Below are positions 1-7,779 of a DNA stretch of 27,930 nt, piece by piece. Origin of the DNA: Candidatus Avelusimicrobium fimicolum (GTDB lineage: Bacteria > Elusimicrobiota > Elusimicrobia > Elusimicrobiales > Elusimicrobiaceae). The DNA lies in NCBI GenBank assembly GCA_900541355.1, contig UQJU01000014.1:1-27930 (forward strand), given 5' to 3'. Each line of letters opens with the position of its first letter. Position 1 is the first letter of the stretch. The position numbers were made by a program, and so were the translations under genes. The notes under the pieces were generated by a model. That model was not told the origin of the DNA. It ran no database searches and was given only the letters and a program-made list of their open reading frames with translations.

Positions 1-22
1 GGCCGTTATAAAAATTGGGGTC

Positions 23-55
23 ATCCGGAACTGGCGGCCCACAGGGTTTCAGGAT
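23..55 (+). repeat. Single REP-like hairpin (copy 1)
   Basis: Arms 23-30 and 48-55 pair in seven of eight positions, the mismatch being G27 against A51. The GTC at 20-22 completes the GTCAT tag seen in the other copies. It stands alone, about 40 bases before the first paired unit, and is the least perfect of the intact copies. Confidence 0.55.
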
Positions 56-94
56 CTACTGCTTGGGCTGTTTGTCGTGTCGTTATTTAACAAA

Positions 95-182
95 GTCATT
101 CTGGAAGGTTTCTGTCCAGAATCCGTTGTTTTCCTCTTTTTTTAATAACAACAGATCCTGGACTACGACTTTCCAGGATGAC
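95..182. repeat. REPIN-like doublet A
   Basis: Two inverted hairpins (98-122 and 155-179) face each other across a T-rich linker. The outer ends GTCATTCTGGA (95-105) and TCCAGGATGAC (172-182) are inverted repeats of each other with one difference. The inner linker is also bounded by a small inverted repeat, GTTGTT (125-130) and AACAAC (147-152), so the whole 88-base unit can fold as one long cruciform-like structure. Confidence 0.7.
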
Positions 183-217
183 GGCAACCGGTAACGACAG
201 ACCCCAAAAATTTCTTT

Positions 218-310
218 GTCATTCCCGAGGGCCGTAGTCGGGAATCTGTTGTGGCCTTTGTTCTTCTCTTTCGCAACGACGGATCCCCGACAGAAACGCT
301 CGGGGATGAC
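218..310. repeat. REPIN-like doublet B
   Basis: This has the same architecture as the doublet at 95-182. Hairpins at 221-245 and 283-307 are perfect 8-base-pair stems in opposite orientation, and the outer ends GTCATTCCCGA (218-228) and TCGGGGATGAC (300-310) are inverted repeats with one difference. A shorter inner repeat, GTTG (248-251) and CAAC (274-277), bounds a pyrimidine-rich linker. The unit is 93 bases long and its arms differ from those of the other doublet, so it is not a recent exact duplication. Confidence 0.7.
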
Positions 311-390
311 AACAAACGGCAACAGAAACAACATATCCAAGACCACTCCGCGCCGGTTGACTTTCCAAGATGACGGGAAAAAAGGAGGAA

Positions 391-424
391 GAAAAAACCC
401 CGGGAGGTTTTATCCCCCCGGGGT
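391..424 (-). terminator. Rho-independent terminator after the 1283-residue protein gene
   Basis: Arms 397-407 and 414-424 form an 11-base-pair, G+C-rich stem with one mismatch (A405 against C416) around a 6-base loop. On the minus strand the stem is followed by six T residues (392-397). It begins 21 bases past the stop codon at 446-448. This is the clearest intrinsic terminator of the window and marks the end of the whole gene cluster. Confidence 0.9.
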
Positions 425-445
425 CTTTGTTACTCATTGCTTACC

Positions 446-3400
446 CTACATATTATTCACATCAAGCGTTTCATTGGAATCATAGGTACTGGTCGTGGAT
501 TCACCTGCCACCCCGTAATATTTGCCACACACTCTATTGTTGCTGTTGCTCGGTTTTGCATTTTTACCGTTAATGCACAGCGCACCAATATAGCGCAAAG
601 CATCTTCTACGGGCATTACGCCATCGCCTAAACCGCACGGATCCGCCGAATTTTCATTAAACAAATGATAATTCTGCGTTAAATACTCTTTGCGGTTCAA
701 GGAGTCAATCGTCTTGTTGGAACTAGCCGCCAATTCCTGCTTCGTTACGGATTCCTTGCGTTGGAAACCAACGGCTTCCGCAATGGCGTGTAACGGAAAG
801 GCTTTGGCGTCGTCAGCATCGCTTACCCAACCACCCTTTTCCAAGGCAGACAAATAACCATTGCGGCCAGTCGGGCCACTATACGGTTCAATCTTCTGCT
901 GATCGCCCGTGCTCATTTCGTTCCAGTTGTATCGGCCATAGTGGTACGGTCTTACGCTATCCATAGCCTTAATGGTTACGCCGTTACCTTGTTTTATTGC
1001 ACCGCAACCCAAGAAGCGTCTATCGGCAATAAGCATTTTTTTACGTTGTGCCTCTGTCGTATTGGCTAAGTCCAAGTTCTTGGCGTTCTGCAACGTAAGC
1101 GGAGCCGGGAAATACGAGGAATCAGCACTCGTATAAGCGGCAAACGCACCAAACGTATTTCTCCACGGAGCGCGCAATTTCATCATTTGCGGGTCGTAAG
1201 AGTTAAACCCAATGGTTTTACCCAAAGAGCAGACTACTTCCAGCGGCACCTTTGCATTTTTATCCTGCGCATAGGCCACCGTCATTGCGTCCACCAACTG
1301 CGGCACACTTACTTTTCCGGAGTGTACGAACTTGGTATTCGCCGCCGTAAAAGCCTGCGAAGCGTTCGTGCTGGCAATTACGCTGTTAATATAATCAGCC
1401 GCCACATCTTGCTGTAACAAGGGGGCAGAACCGCCACCGCGGGCCACACCCACCGCCAAGCACTCTTTAGCATTAAGGGCTTCGTTGAACGGCTTGAAAC
1501 CGTCTTTGCTGTTTACGGAAAGCGTCGGGATGTTAAGCAAGCCCGTGCGTTCCTGGTATTTAGACGGAATACCTTTGTTGCCGTTCATATTATCCGCAAA
1601 TTGCAAGATTTTTTCTTGCGGATTCTGCGGTACAGGTTTCACTTCCGGCTGAGGCGGTACCGGGTCCGGATTATTATCGTCACCCAAGGTTACCGGGAAG
1701 CCGATGTAATTGTTTCCGCCGTCGTCATACACGCAGGTAGCAGTGCTGACTACACGGCCGGGGCGGTCTTGCCCCAAAATACCCGTAACTTTGCCTTTCT
1801 CGTCGCGTTCTTTGATTACACCATTTTGGCAGCCGCCCTCATTGATGCTTTTGCCGTCCACGGACAGGCTGTCGCACTGGCGGATTTCCCAAGTGATAAT
1901 CGTACGGTTGGACGGGTTTGTTCTATCCGAACCGCGTAACTTGTTGATATTGGCGGAGTTTGCAATTACTTGGTAACCCGCGGACAAACCAGACTTGCGT
2001 TCCGTACCCAACGAGTTGGTTACAAAACCGTTGCCCGTCATTTGCTCGCTCCAAGAACCTTTGTACGGTTTGATATCCATATGCGGAATATCGTAGAACT
2101 GGCCTTGTGCAATATCCGTAGAGGTGGTAATTGCCTGCGCCACATCGTTATTTTGCCCCTGAACAGAATACGAAATCAGGAAGCGGGATTTCATAAGGTT
2201 GTAAGCCGTGTCACCCGTCATACCGTTGGTAAACGTCAGGTGAGCATACGGCATACCGTTAATCTTAGCACCCTGGTTAGAAACCGTGGCGTGGTTTTCA
2301 CAAGTGATGCGCACCAACGGATACGGACAGCGCGCACCCGTTACAAATCCTTTGCCCTGTTTGGCACCTTTGGTGGAAACAGACAAAGAATCTTTGGCGT
2401 CGGGTTCGCCCGCATCTTTCATAATACCGCCTTTACGCAATACACCCAAGAATTTGGTGTATTTAATAGGCGTTTGCAAAGCCTCTACCTCTTCGGGGGC
2501 TACTTCGGTGCCGGAAGCGGCATTAGCCGTAGCCGTACCCGTAGAAGCCTTAGTAGGCGCGGGTTTATCTTTTCTAATCTTTTTATTTTTAATAGCAACG
2601 CTTTCCACAAACAACGGTACAAAATTTTTGCGGTCCTTCATTGCCGAGATGTTGCTGTTAAATGTAGTACCTTTATCAATGTAACCCACCACCAATTCTT
2701 GCGCTTGTTTGGTAGGTGTCATTTGATAGTAAGCAGACAACCTATTAGTAGGAATACCTACCACATAGTGGAACACGGTCCATTTGCCATCATCTTTGGT
2801 GCTGTCAAAGTCGGCGGTATAGATACCGTCTTTGGCAAAGGTGTTGCAGTCGCCGGCTTCGGCAAAGGTTCCTTTGTTTTTACCAAAGAGTTTGTTCCAC
2901 ATTTTGCCAAACGCGCCGCCCAAGCCATTGCTCAGGCAGTCAATACGCTGGCTAAAAAATCCCAAACTTTCACTGTTTTGGTTGCCACCGCTCCACGGGT
3001 CCTTTTGACCGTCGGCACCCGTGTAGTTAAACAAGCCATGGCAAGCATCTTTGCCAAATTCACCAAAACTGCGGCATCTTTCGCATTTTGCCCAACTTTC
3101 GGCAGTATATTTACCGCATTTGTCGGCATTACCAGCACCCTTAGCGGCACCAAACACTTTACCCATAGCACCGTCTTCGTCGCCGGTAACTAAACAGTTA
3201 AACGCACCAGCCAACCAGGTCTTTAACAGGTTATCTTTCCACTTAATCCAGTCCCATTTGCGGTTAAATTCGGCTTCCCATTCTTTCTGGGCGCGGGTTT
3301 TCATCATATCCCACCACCAGGGTTCTTTGCCGTTATAGGTGAATTTGCGGTCCAAATTGCCTTTACCGCCGCCGGGGCCAAAATTGCCGCCGCCCAAACC

Positions 3401-4297
3401 GCCGATTTTGCCGGGTTGGACAGGCTTCATCTGCGCGTCCATTAATGCCTGCATAGCATTGGCTTTGGACATAGCGTCCTTAGAGCGTCTGGCTTCGGCC
3501 GCAGACCCATTACCGAAAGAGGTTCTGGACGGTTTACCCGCCGCCTGCAAGGGCTGCAAGGAAACCGGTTTAGGGCTGTTGCGCGGACCGGAGGCACCCA
3601 CTTTGCGGGCAGCCGTTTTCATACCGCCGCCCCACATACCTACACCCAATCTGCTACCGCCGCGGGAGGTTAAACCAGCGGAAGAAAGCGGATTGATTTT
3701 GGTAGCCGCACGGCGGAAAGCCGCACGCGTGGCAGGAGCCGCGGCACGTTTATAAATGTTAGTATTGTTCTCTTCCACTTCCGTACTGGTAGAGGATTCT
3801 TGCGAAGCGTCGTACCCGTCGTGGGAAGGAATATAATCATTGGTTACTTCGTCCGTAGCGGAAGTATCATCGCCCATTTTAATCAAACTAAGCGAATCGC
3901 GCCCCGCAAACTGGGCGATTTGACCGTCCGGGTTGCCCGTGGCGGTATCAAAGCCGTACCGTTCGGGGTCAAACACGGATTCCTCACTCCCGGGAGTAAC
4001 CATAGGTTCTTCGCTCACTTGTCCGCTGTACTTATACAAGAACGGCAGTAACAAGAGCGCCACCAAAGCGGCGATGAAGAACGGCGCGTCCCGTCTGGTT
4101 CTCTCAAAGAGAGTTTGTCTGGGTTTGCCGTCGCTCCCGATTTTGGAGGAAACACGATTAGCAAAAGATTTAGAACCCATAGGCTTGCTGTTCTTAATCT
4201 TATCGCTAAAGGTAAAACTGTCTTTATTATCCTTTTTGGCATCAGACGCGCCTAAAAAGGGGAATAAAGACTTCTTTTTATCTTTTTCCTCTGGCAT
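446..4297 (-). CDS. Very large membrane-anchored, cysteine-rich surface protein, function unknown
   Basis: I do not recognise a family for this 1283-residue protein. It has a charged cytoplasmic tail (about 1-70), one membrane helix (about 71-90) and no cleavable signal peptide, so the rest should face the periplasm or exterior. Residues 95-320 are low-complexity, rich in Gly, Ser, Ala and Arg. A tryptophan-rich stretch (WWW at 327-329) follows, then a long mixed region to the end. All 18 cysteines lie outside the membrane, from Cys368 to Cys1257, including a CxxC at 405-408. A proline-rich linker at about 877-893 separates two large halves. The start is supported by AGGAGG five bases upstream. 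It has its own promoter and terminator. Position after a pilus locus suggests a pilus-associated or adhesin-like role; that is inference only. Confidence 0.85.
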   Translation of the reverse strand: MPEEKDKKKSLFPFLGASDAKKDNKDSFTFSDKIKNSKPMGSKSFANRVSSKIGSDGKPRQTLFERTRRDAPFFIAALVALLLLPFLYKYSGQVSEEPMVTPGSEESVFDPERYGFDTATGNPDGQIAQFAGRDSLSLIKMGDDTSATDEVTNDYIPSHDGYDASQESSTSTEVEENNTNIYKRAAAPATRAAFRRAATKINPLSSAGLTSRGGSRLGVGMWGGGMKTAARKVGASGPRNSPKPVSLQPLQAAGKPSRTSFGNGSAAEARRSKDAMSKANAMQALMDAQMKPVQPGKIGGLGGGNFGPGGGKGNLDRKFTYNGKEPWWWDMMKTRAQKEWEAEFNRKWDWIKWKDNLLKTWLAGAFNCLVTGDEDGAMGKVFGAAKGAGNADKCGKYTAESWAKCERCRSFGEFGKDACHGLFNYTGADGQKDPWSGGNQNSESLGFFSQRIDCLSNGLGGAFGKMWNKLFGKNKGTFAEAGDCNTFAKDGIYTADFDSTKDDGKWTVFHYVVGIPTNRLSAYYQMTPTKQAQELVVGYIDKGTTFNSNISAMKDRKNFVPLFVESVAIKNKKIRKDKPAPTKASTGTATANAASGTEVAPEEVEALQTPIKYTKFLGVLRKGGIMKDAGEPDAKDSLSVSTKGAKQGKGFVTGARCPYPLVRITCENHATVSNQGAKINGMPYAHLTFTNGMTGDTAYNLMKSRFLISYSVQGQNNDVAQAITTSTDIAQGQFYDIPHMDIKPYKGSWSEQMTGNGFVTNSLGTERKSGLSAGYQVIANSANINKLRGSDRTNPSNRTIITWEIRQCDSLSVDGKSINEGGCQNGVIKERDEKGKVTGILGQDRPGRVVSTATCVYDDGGNNYIGFPVTLGDDNNPDPVPPQPEVKPVPQNPQEKILQFADNMNGNKGIPSKYQERTGLLNIPTLSVNSKDGFKPFNEALNAKECLAVGVARGGGSAPLLQQDVAADYINSVIASTNASQAFTAANTKFVHSGKVSVPQLVDAMTVAYAQDKNAKVPLEVVCSLGKTIGFNSYDPQMMKLRAPWRNTFGAFAAYTSADSSYFPAPLTLQNAKNLDLANTTEAQRKKMLIADRRFLGCGAIKQGNGVTIKAMDSVRPYHYGRYNWNEMSTGDQQKIEPYSGPTGRNGYLSALEKGGWVSDADDAKAFPLHAIAEAVGFQRKESVTKQELAASSNKTIDSLNRKEYLTQNYHLFNENSADPCGLGDGVMPVEDALRYIGALCINGKNAKPSNSNNRVCGKYYGVAGESTTSTYDSNETLDVNNM

Positions 4298-4377
4298 AAG
4301 TGCCTCCTATTAAAATAAAACTGCTGGGTCAGGCCCTTTTTTACAGAGCCAAGAGATTTTTTTATCCCGATACATAA

Positions 4378-4432
4378 ATAAAGAAATTCGTTGTTCGGAA
4401 CTGGATACCCATCCCGTAACAACTTTCTTTAT
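4378..4432 (-). promoter_or_regulatory. Long hairpin in the leader of the 1283-residue protein gene
   Basis: The 55-base segment folds back almost completely. ATAAAGAAA (5' arm on the minus strand, 4424-4432) pairs with TTTCTTTAT (4378-4386). Inside it GTTGTT pairs with AACAAC, CGGGA with TTCCG, and TGG with CCA around a GTAT loop, with only small bulges. It starts about 12 bases after the predicted transcription start and ends about 80 bases before the start codon. No T-run follows, so it is not a terminator. It could stabilise the mRNA or bind a regulator. Confidence 0.6.
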
Positions 4433-4450
4433 GCGTACTCCCTTACTTCT

Positions 4451-4478
4451 ATTATACAATTAAATCGCCTTTTTTCAA
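4451..4478 (-). promoter_or_regulatory. Sigma70-type promoter for the 1283-residue protein gene
   Basis: On the minus strand, TTGAAA (4473-4478) and TATAAT (4451-4456) are separated by 16 bases. The -35 box overlaps the stop codon of the upstream gene (4475-4477). The predicted start near 4444 leaves a leader of about 145 bases before the ATG at 4297, the longest untranslated stretch between genes in the window. Confidence 0.75.
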
Positions 4479-5980
4479 GGGGTTAATTTCGTATTTTTTA
4501 AATCTTCCCCGATAGACGAACCCCACTCCGGCTCCGGAAAGAAGTCCGCCCCGCGCGCAAAAGTGTCATTAACCGTGGCTTCAATATCCGACGGGCGGAC
4601 ACCCTCGTAATCAGCCGATTTTTTACGCGCTGCCATACAGGACTCCTGCTCTTCCAGCGTAGCCAAAGTTTGGCAGCGTTCCTTTTCCTGCTCGCAATAA
4701 TTGGAATAAGTATCGTACTTATCTTCCAAGCGCAGGGTGGTGCATTTTTCGGTTTGGGCGTTCTTCATTTTCACGCCGCAGGTACTGTTTAAATTGGAAT
4801 AGGCTTTTTCAACCGCCTTGCAACTATTGCGGATACCTGCCAAATTATTGGTAAAATTTCCGTTTACGTCGTCGCAACTGGCCGGAAAGGAACCGGGCAA
4901 ACTTTTAATGGCTTCGTACGAACTGGAAATTTGCGCGTCAATACTCCCACCCGTATCCTTTAAAGTGGCGTTACACATTTCTTCCTGGTGCAGGGCCATT
5001 TTGATACTGTCCATTTCCGCCACCATACTGTTGGGGTCAATACCCATTCCTCCGGCCATACCCGAGGAATCAAACACGCGCTTGGGCATTTCCGCCCCGC
5101 TAAAACCCGCCCCCGCCAACATTTTGCTAAGGCCGGGATTCTTGGCTCTTTTGGCCGCCATACTCGTCAACCATACATAATATAAGTCTCTGCGGGCTTT
5201 GTTTGTGTTAAAATCGGCATTGATATTCAGCGGGGTCAGCCCGCCGCCCTTTTTTAGCGTTTGGGTCAGCGCAGTAAGGCCCGAGTCCATACTCTTGGCC
5301 TTATCTACTGCACGCATAAACCAATCCGTACCGCTACCGCCTGCAATATTGGCGTTGGCAATTTTTTTAAGCGTTTGGGTGGAATCAAAACCATCCTTAG
5401 GATTACGGGCAAGCGCGGAGGAATCCGTGCCGAAATACACCTCGGCCTGTTGGGTGGAGTTGGCCTGCGTTTTGGCCACAGCGTCCGTGGGCACGGCCAC
5501 TCCCGGGCGCTTGATACCGTCGCCCGTATCCACTTGGCTGTATGCGGTGGCAAGGGCGTCCAGCGCGCGGCCCTGTCGGGCCAAGGATGCGTTTAATGCG
5601 CGTAAATTGAACAGTTGGGAAGCCTTGGCCTTTTCCAGTTGCTCTTTTAAGGAACCGGAATCACCCGCAAACACATTGGAGCCGTCGGGGTCTTGGCGTT
5701 CGCCGTTCATAATTTTATTATGTTCGTTCCAAGTTAAAAGAGCCTTTAAAAAGGATATATTTTCCGTTTCCTCAGACGAATATCCCATAGCCCACGCCAA
5801 ATTGCGCAGAAACGGAATTTTCCCCACAGGGACCACAGAGCCTAACAACAGTAAAACCAAAAAAACCGCCGCCACAATGCGCACATTTTTGGAGCGCGCA
5901 AGATTTTTAACCTCTTGCCATAACAGCGGCAAGGTTTTTATATCTTCTTCCTGTTCGGTCGGTTTATTTGGTTCTGCCAT
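4475..5980 (-). CDS. Single-pass membrane protein with a cysteine-rich C-terminal part, function unknown
   Basis: No family recognised. From the ATG at 5980 the protein has 501 residues: an acidic cytoplasmic tail, one membrane helix at about 34-52 and a long extracytoplasmic part. The first half of that part is polar and helix-prone with no cysteine. The last third contains eight cysteines within about 130 residues, several in charged, coiled-coil-like sequence. An even cysteine number and outside location suggest disulfides. A TTG four codons earlier (5992) is in frame but falls next to the T-run of a terminator hairpin, so ATG is preferred; neither has a clear Shine-Dalgarno sequence. The stop codon overlaps the -35 box of the next promoter. 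The architecture (short inside tail, one helix, cysteine-rich outside) matches the larger protein that follows, suggesting they act together. Confidence 0.8.
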   Translation of the reverse strand: MAEPNKPTEQEEDIKTLPLLWQEVKNLARSKNVRIVAAVFLVLLLLGSVVPVGKIPFLRNLAWAMGYSSEETENISFLKALLTWNEHNKIMNGERQDPDGSNVFAGDSGSLKEQLEKAKASQLFNLRALNASLARQGRALDALATAYSQVDTGDGIKRPGVAVPTDAVAKTQANSTQQAEVYFGTDSSALARNPKDGFDSTQTLKKIANANIAGGSGTDWFMRAVDKAKSMDSGLTALTQTLKKGGGLTPLNINADFNTNKARRDLYYVWLTSMAAKRAKNPGLSKMLAGAGFSGAEMPKRVFDSSGMAGGMGIDPNSMVAEMDSIKMALHQEEMCNATLKDTGGSIDAQISSSYEAIKSLPGSFPASCDDVNGNFTNNLAGIRNSCKAVEKAYSNLNSTCGVKMKNAQTEKCTTLRLEDKYDTYSNYCEQEKERCQTLATLEEQESCMAARKKSADYEGVRPSDIEATVNDTFARGADFFPEPEWGSSIGEDLKNTKLTP

Positions 5981-5990
5981 AATTTCACGC

Positions 5991-6020
5991 AAAAAGGCGG
6001 GGACGGTACACGCCCCCGCC
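5991..6020 (-). terminator. Hairpin terminator or attenuator just before the 501-residue protein gene
   Basis: Arms 5996-6002 and 6014-6020 form a perfect 7-base-pair G+C stem (GGCGGGG on both strands' reading), with an 11-base loop. Five T residues follow on the minus strand (5991-5995). It lies 8 bases past the stop of the preceding gene and only 10 bases before the next ATG. That position fits partial termination or attenuation between the two genes. Confidence 0.75.
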
Positions 6021-6028
6021 TATAAGTT

Positions 6029-7483
6029 TTATTTATCGTTTATAATATCTGTGCCCACTTTTCTCAACTGATTAAGGCCTTCTGCCTTGGCAAAATTTTT
6101 GCCTTCCTTCATAGCAAACTTCTTCATTGCGCCCGTTATTTTATTCATAAAGGTATGAAGCGGGCTCTTTTTGTTAGCAAAGGCCGCCGCAATCGTAAAG
6201 CCCAAAGCACCGACACACAAACCACTGATAATACTTGCCGCTATGGGAAGAGCCCCCCCTCCAAAGCGCGAGGCATACTGCCCTGCTTTTACCAAGGTAG
6301 CGATAGAACTTGCCATTGCCGCTGCAATAATAGCCATACCAGCAATAATTTGCCAAGTGCCGGCCAGACTTTGCTTGGTACCATTCCAAATTAAGTTATA
6401 CCCAAACACAATAGCCGCCGCCGTGGTCGCCACGCTGGCTAACAGCAAAATGGTAAGCGTATTGCGGGCTTTTTGACGCGCTTTGGCTTCGTCTTCGGTT
6501 TTTTTAGCGGCATTGCCGACGGCTTTCAAGCGTTGTTTCGTCGGCGTTTTAAAATCAGCCGAACCCGTCGTGCCGACTTCCACACCACCTTCCACGCGCA
6601 TACCGCCCGAGTTGTTGGAACCCGCCAAAAAGGCCGTAGAACCTTCGTTTGCGCCACGGTGGCTGTTGCCGGCTACATCAGCAGAGCGTTTGGCAATAGC
6701 CTGCAAGTCATTTCCGCCGCGGGAAAATTTACCGCTGGCAATAGTTGTCTGTCTGCCGCCGGGTACAAAACCCGCCGTCTGTAATCTGGCGCCGGAACCT
6801 GTGTCCATAGCGGACACCAAGTTAGACCCGCTAGGCATTGCGCCCGAAAATTGATAATCGTTTCCGCCCGCCGAACCGTTTGAGCCGGAGCGTCCGCCAC
6901 CCAAGGCGCCGGAGGCTTGGTTAAACACATTTCCGCCGGAAACAGAGCCCATAGAGGCGCGCGTTAAGGTATTGACCGGACGCCCCCCATTATTGGCCGC
7001 CGCGCGGCGGGCCGCATTGTTTACAGCCCCGCCCGCAGAATAGCGGCGCGCTTCGCCAGTGGTAGAATTATTCACTTCCGTAGCCACGTTGGCGTTCATC
7101 CCTAAGCCGTCAGAGCCGGAAAGTTGAACGGCTTGACCTAAGGAACCCGCCACGTTATCTACTTTATCCAGTCCAAAGCGGCTAGCCGAGCCGTTATCGC
7201 CCAAGCGGGCGACATCATCCGGATTAGCCAGTTTATTGCTGGAATCTACAATGTTAATAGAGGTCAGTTGTCCGTTTCTTTCCTGCAAGCCCTCATAAGA
7301 GGAGGCTGTTCCCGCCACAGAGGACAAAGAACGGACGGCTAACTCCTGCTTGCCCTGCTCGGCACCCACGCCAAACAAGGTGGCCGAAGCAATACCACCC
7401 ACAGCAAGCGCGGTAACGGAGGTATTAAGCACCGTCAGTTGCACCTTGCCGGAGACGCTTCTTAAAAAGTTAAACACGTTCAT
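6029..7483 (-). CDS. Tandem paralogue 2: anchored low-complexity protein with a C-terminal membrane domain
   Basis: Unknown family; 484 residues from the ATG at 7483, which has AAGGAG seven bases upstream. In-frame codons further upstream overlap the 90-residue gene and are rejected. There is an N-terminal hydrophobic segment (about 17-40) and a long polar, Gly/Ser/Ala/Asn-rich stretch to about 260. A conserved block follows (KRSAD at 265-269, ANEGS at 278-282, SGGMR at 292-296), then a coiled-coil-prone segment and three membrane helices (about 342-361, 374-398, 409-435). The C-terminal tail is basic. The paralogue at 7780-9306 shares the same order of parts, the block, a GLGMNAN motif, and similar first residues (MN-V/I-F, GK). 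The two copies are diverged, so the duplication is old. A role in the cell envelope is all that can be inferred. Confidence 0.85.
   Translation of the reverse strand: MNVFNFLRSVSGKVQLTVLNTSVTALAVGGIASATLFGVGAEQGKQELAVRSLSSVAGTASSYEGLQERNGQLTSINIVDSSNKLANPDDVARLGDNGSASRFGLDKVDNVAGSLGQAVQLSGSDGLGMNANVATEVNNSTTGEARRYSAGGAVNNAARRAAANNGGRPVNTLTRASMGSVSGGNVFNQASGALGGGRSGSNGSAGGNDYQFSGAMPSGSNLVSAMDTGSGARLQTAGFVPGGRQTTIASGKFSRGGNDLQAIAKRSADVAGNSHRGANEGSTAFLAGSNNSGGMRVEGGVEVGTTGSADFKTPTKQRLKAVGNAAKKTEDEAKARQKARNTLTILLLASVATTAAAIVFGYNLIWNGTKQSLAGTWQIIAGMAIIAAAMASSIATLVKAGQYASRFGGGALPIAASIISGLCVGALGFTIAAAFANKKSPLHTFMNKITGAMKKFAMKEGKNFAKAEGLNQLRKVGTDIINDK
6039..6067 (-). promoter_or_regulatory. Possible internal promoter upstream of the hairpin terminator
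   Basis: TTGAGA (6062-6067) and TATAAA (6039-6044) are 17 bases apart on the minus strand, inside the last codons of the preceding gene. A transcript starting near 6032 would run directly into the hairpin at 5991-6020. It could feed the 501-residue gene through an attenuator. Only the hexamers support this. Confidence 0.35.
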
Positions 7484-7493
7484 AATTTTCTCC

Positions 7494-7766
7494 TTACCGT
7501 TTAAACGCGTCCACAGCGTTTTGCACGCCGGACGGCTGCGCTTGCCGTTGCAGAGCGGCGCGGCGGTAAGAGGCCGCTCTTTCCAAGCGTTCCTCCTCGC
7601 GCTGTTGCGCCTCTTTTTCTGCGCGCACTTTGGCGGACAGTTGGGCACTTTCGTAATAAATTACCGCGCCCCATACCGCCCACAACGCTACTAGCAAAAG
7701 CGCAACCACACGCCAAATAGCATTGTGTTTATTCCACGGCTCAATAATCAAATTTCCAATTTGCAT
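7494..7766 (-). CDS. Small membrane protein with a charged coiled-coil tail
   Basis: This 90-residue protein has one membrane helix at about 18-37. A stretch rich in Glu, Arg, Gln and Ala follows (about 40-76), typical of a short coiled coil. No family recognised. It starts 13 bases after the stop of the gene before it and its own stop overlaps the Shine-Dalgarno region of the gene after it, so it fits neatly into the operon. The two neighbours are paralogues of each other, which makes it a possible small partner of both. No strong ribosome binding site is visible, so translation may be coupled to the gene before it. The only alternative is a chance reading frame, which the exact fit makes less likely. 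Confidence 0.7.
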   Translation of the reverse strand: MQIGNLIIEPWNKHNAIWRVVALLLVALWAVWGAVIYYESAQLSAKVRAEKEAQQREEERLERAASYRRAALQRQAQPSGVQNAVDAFKR

Positions 7767-7779
7767 AAGTCAAAATCCA

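Larger units (their letters stand above)
20..374. repeat. Array of REP/REPIN-like palindromes downstream of the last gene
   Basis: This 3' intergenic stretch has no credible gene. It holds five imperfect palindromes, each with 8-base arms around a 9 to 17-base loop, plus a degenerate half copy at 364-374. Arms pair at 23-30/48-55 (one mismatch), 98-105/115-122, 155-162/172-179, 221-228/238-245 and 283-290/300-307. Each has a GTCAT tag on one side, so copies have an orientation; reading along the plus strand they run forward, forward, reverse, forward, reverse, reverse (half). Arm sequences differ between copies but both arms change together, which points to selection for pairing. The layout resembles REP/BIME/REPIN elements of other bacteria; the family name is an inference. 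Confidence 0.75.

Noticed and set aside
20..374. CRISPR array
   Set aside because: The repeated units are short palindromes in alternating orientation with varying arms. There are no identical direct repeats with regular spacers and no cas genes.
83..573. Several short open frames in the 3' intergenic region
   Set aside because: They run through the palindrome array and the terminator, are mutually overlapping on both strands, and have no Shine-Dalgarno support or recognisable motif.
1970..3193. Long plus-strand open frame (407 codons) opposite the giant gene
   Set aside because: It is antisense to a gene with its own promoter, Shine-Dalgarno sequence and terminator. Its translation is basic and of irregular composition, and no ribosome binding site was found. 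It looks like a shadow frame.
4321..4342. Plus-strand terminator in the giant gene's leader (GGG...CCC followed by T residues)
   Set aside because: The stem would have only three base pairs, and no plus-strand gene ends here.
5199..6071. Plus-strand open frame of 290 codons
   Set aside because: It lies opposite the 501-residue membrane protein and crosses the terminator hairpin at 5991-6020. Its composition is that of a reverse-strand shadow.
7484..7648. N-terminal extension of the 484-residue paralogue by 55 codons
   Set aside because: The extension overlaps the 90-residue gene in another frame and has an unnatural composition. The ATG at 7483 has a good Shine-Dalgarno sequence and matches the start of the paralogue.
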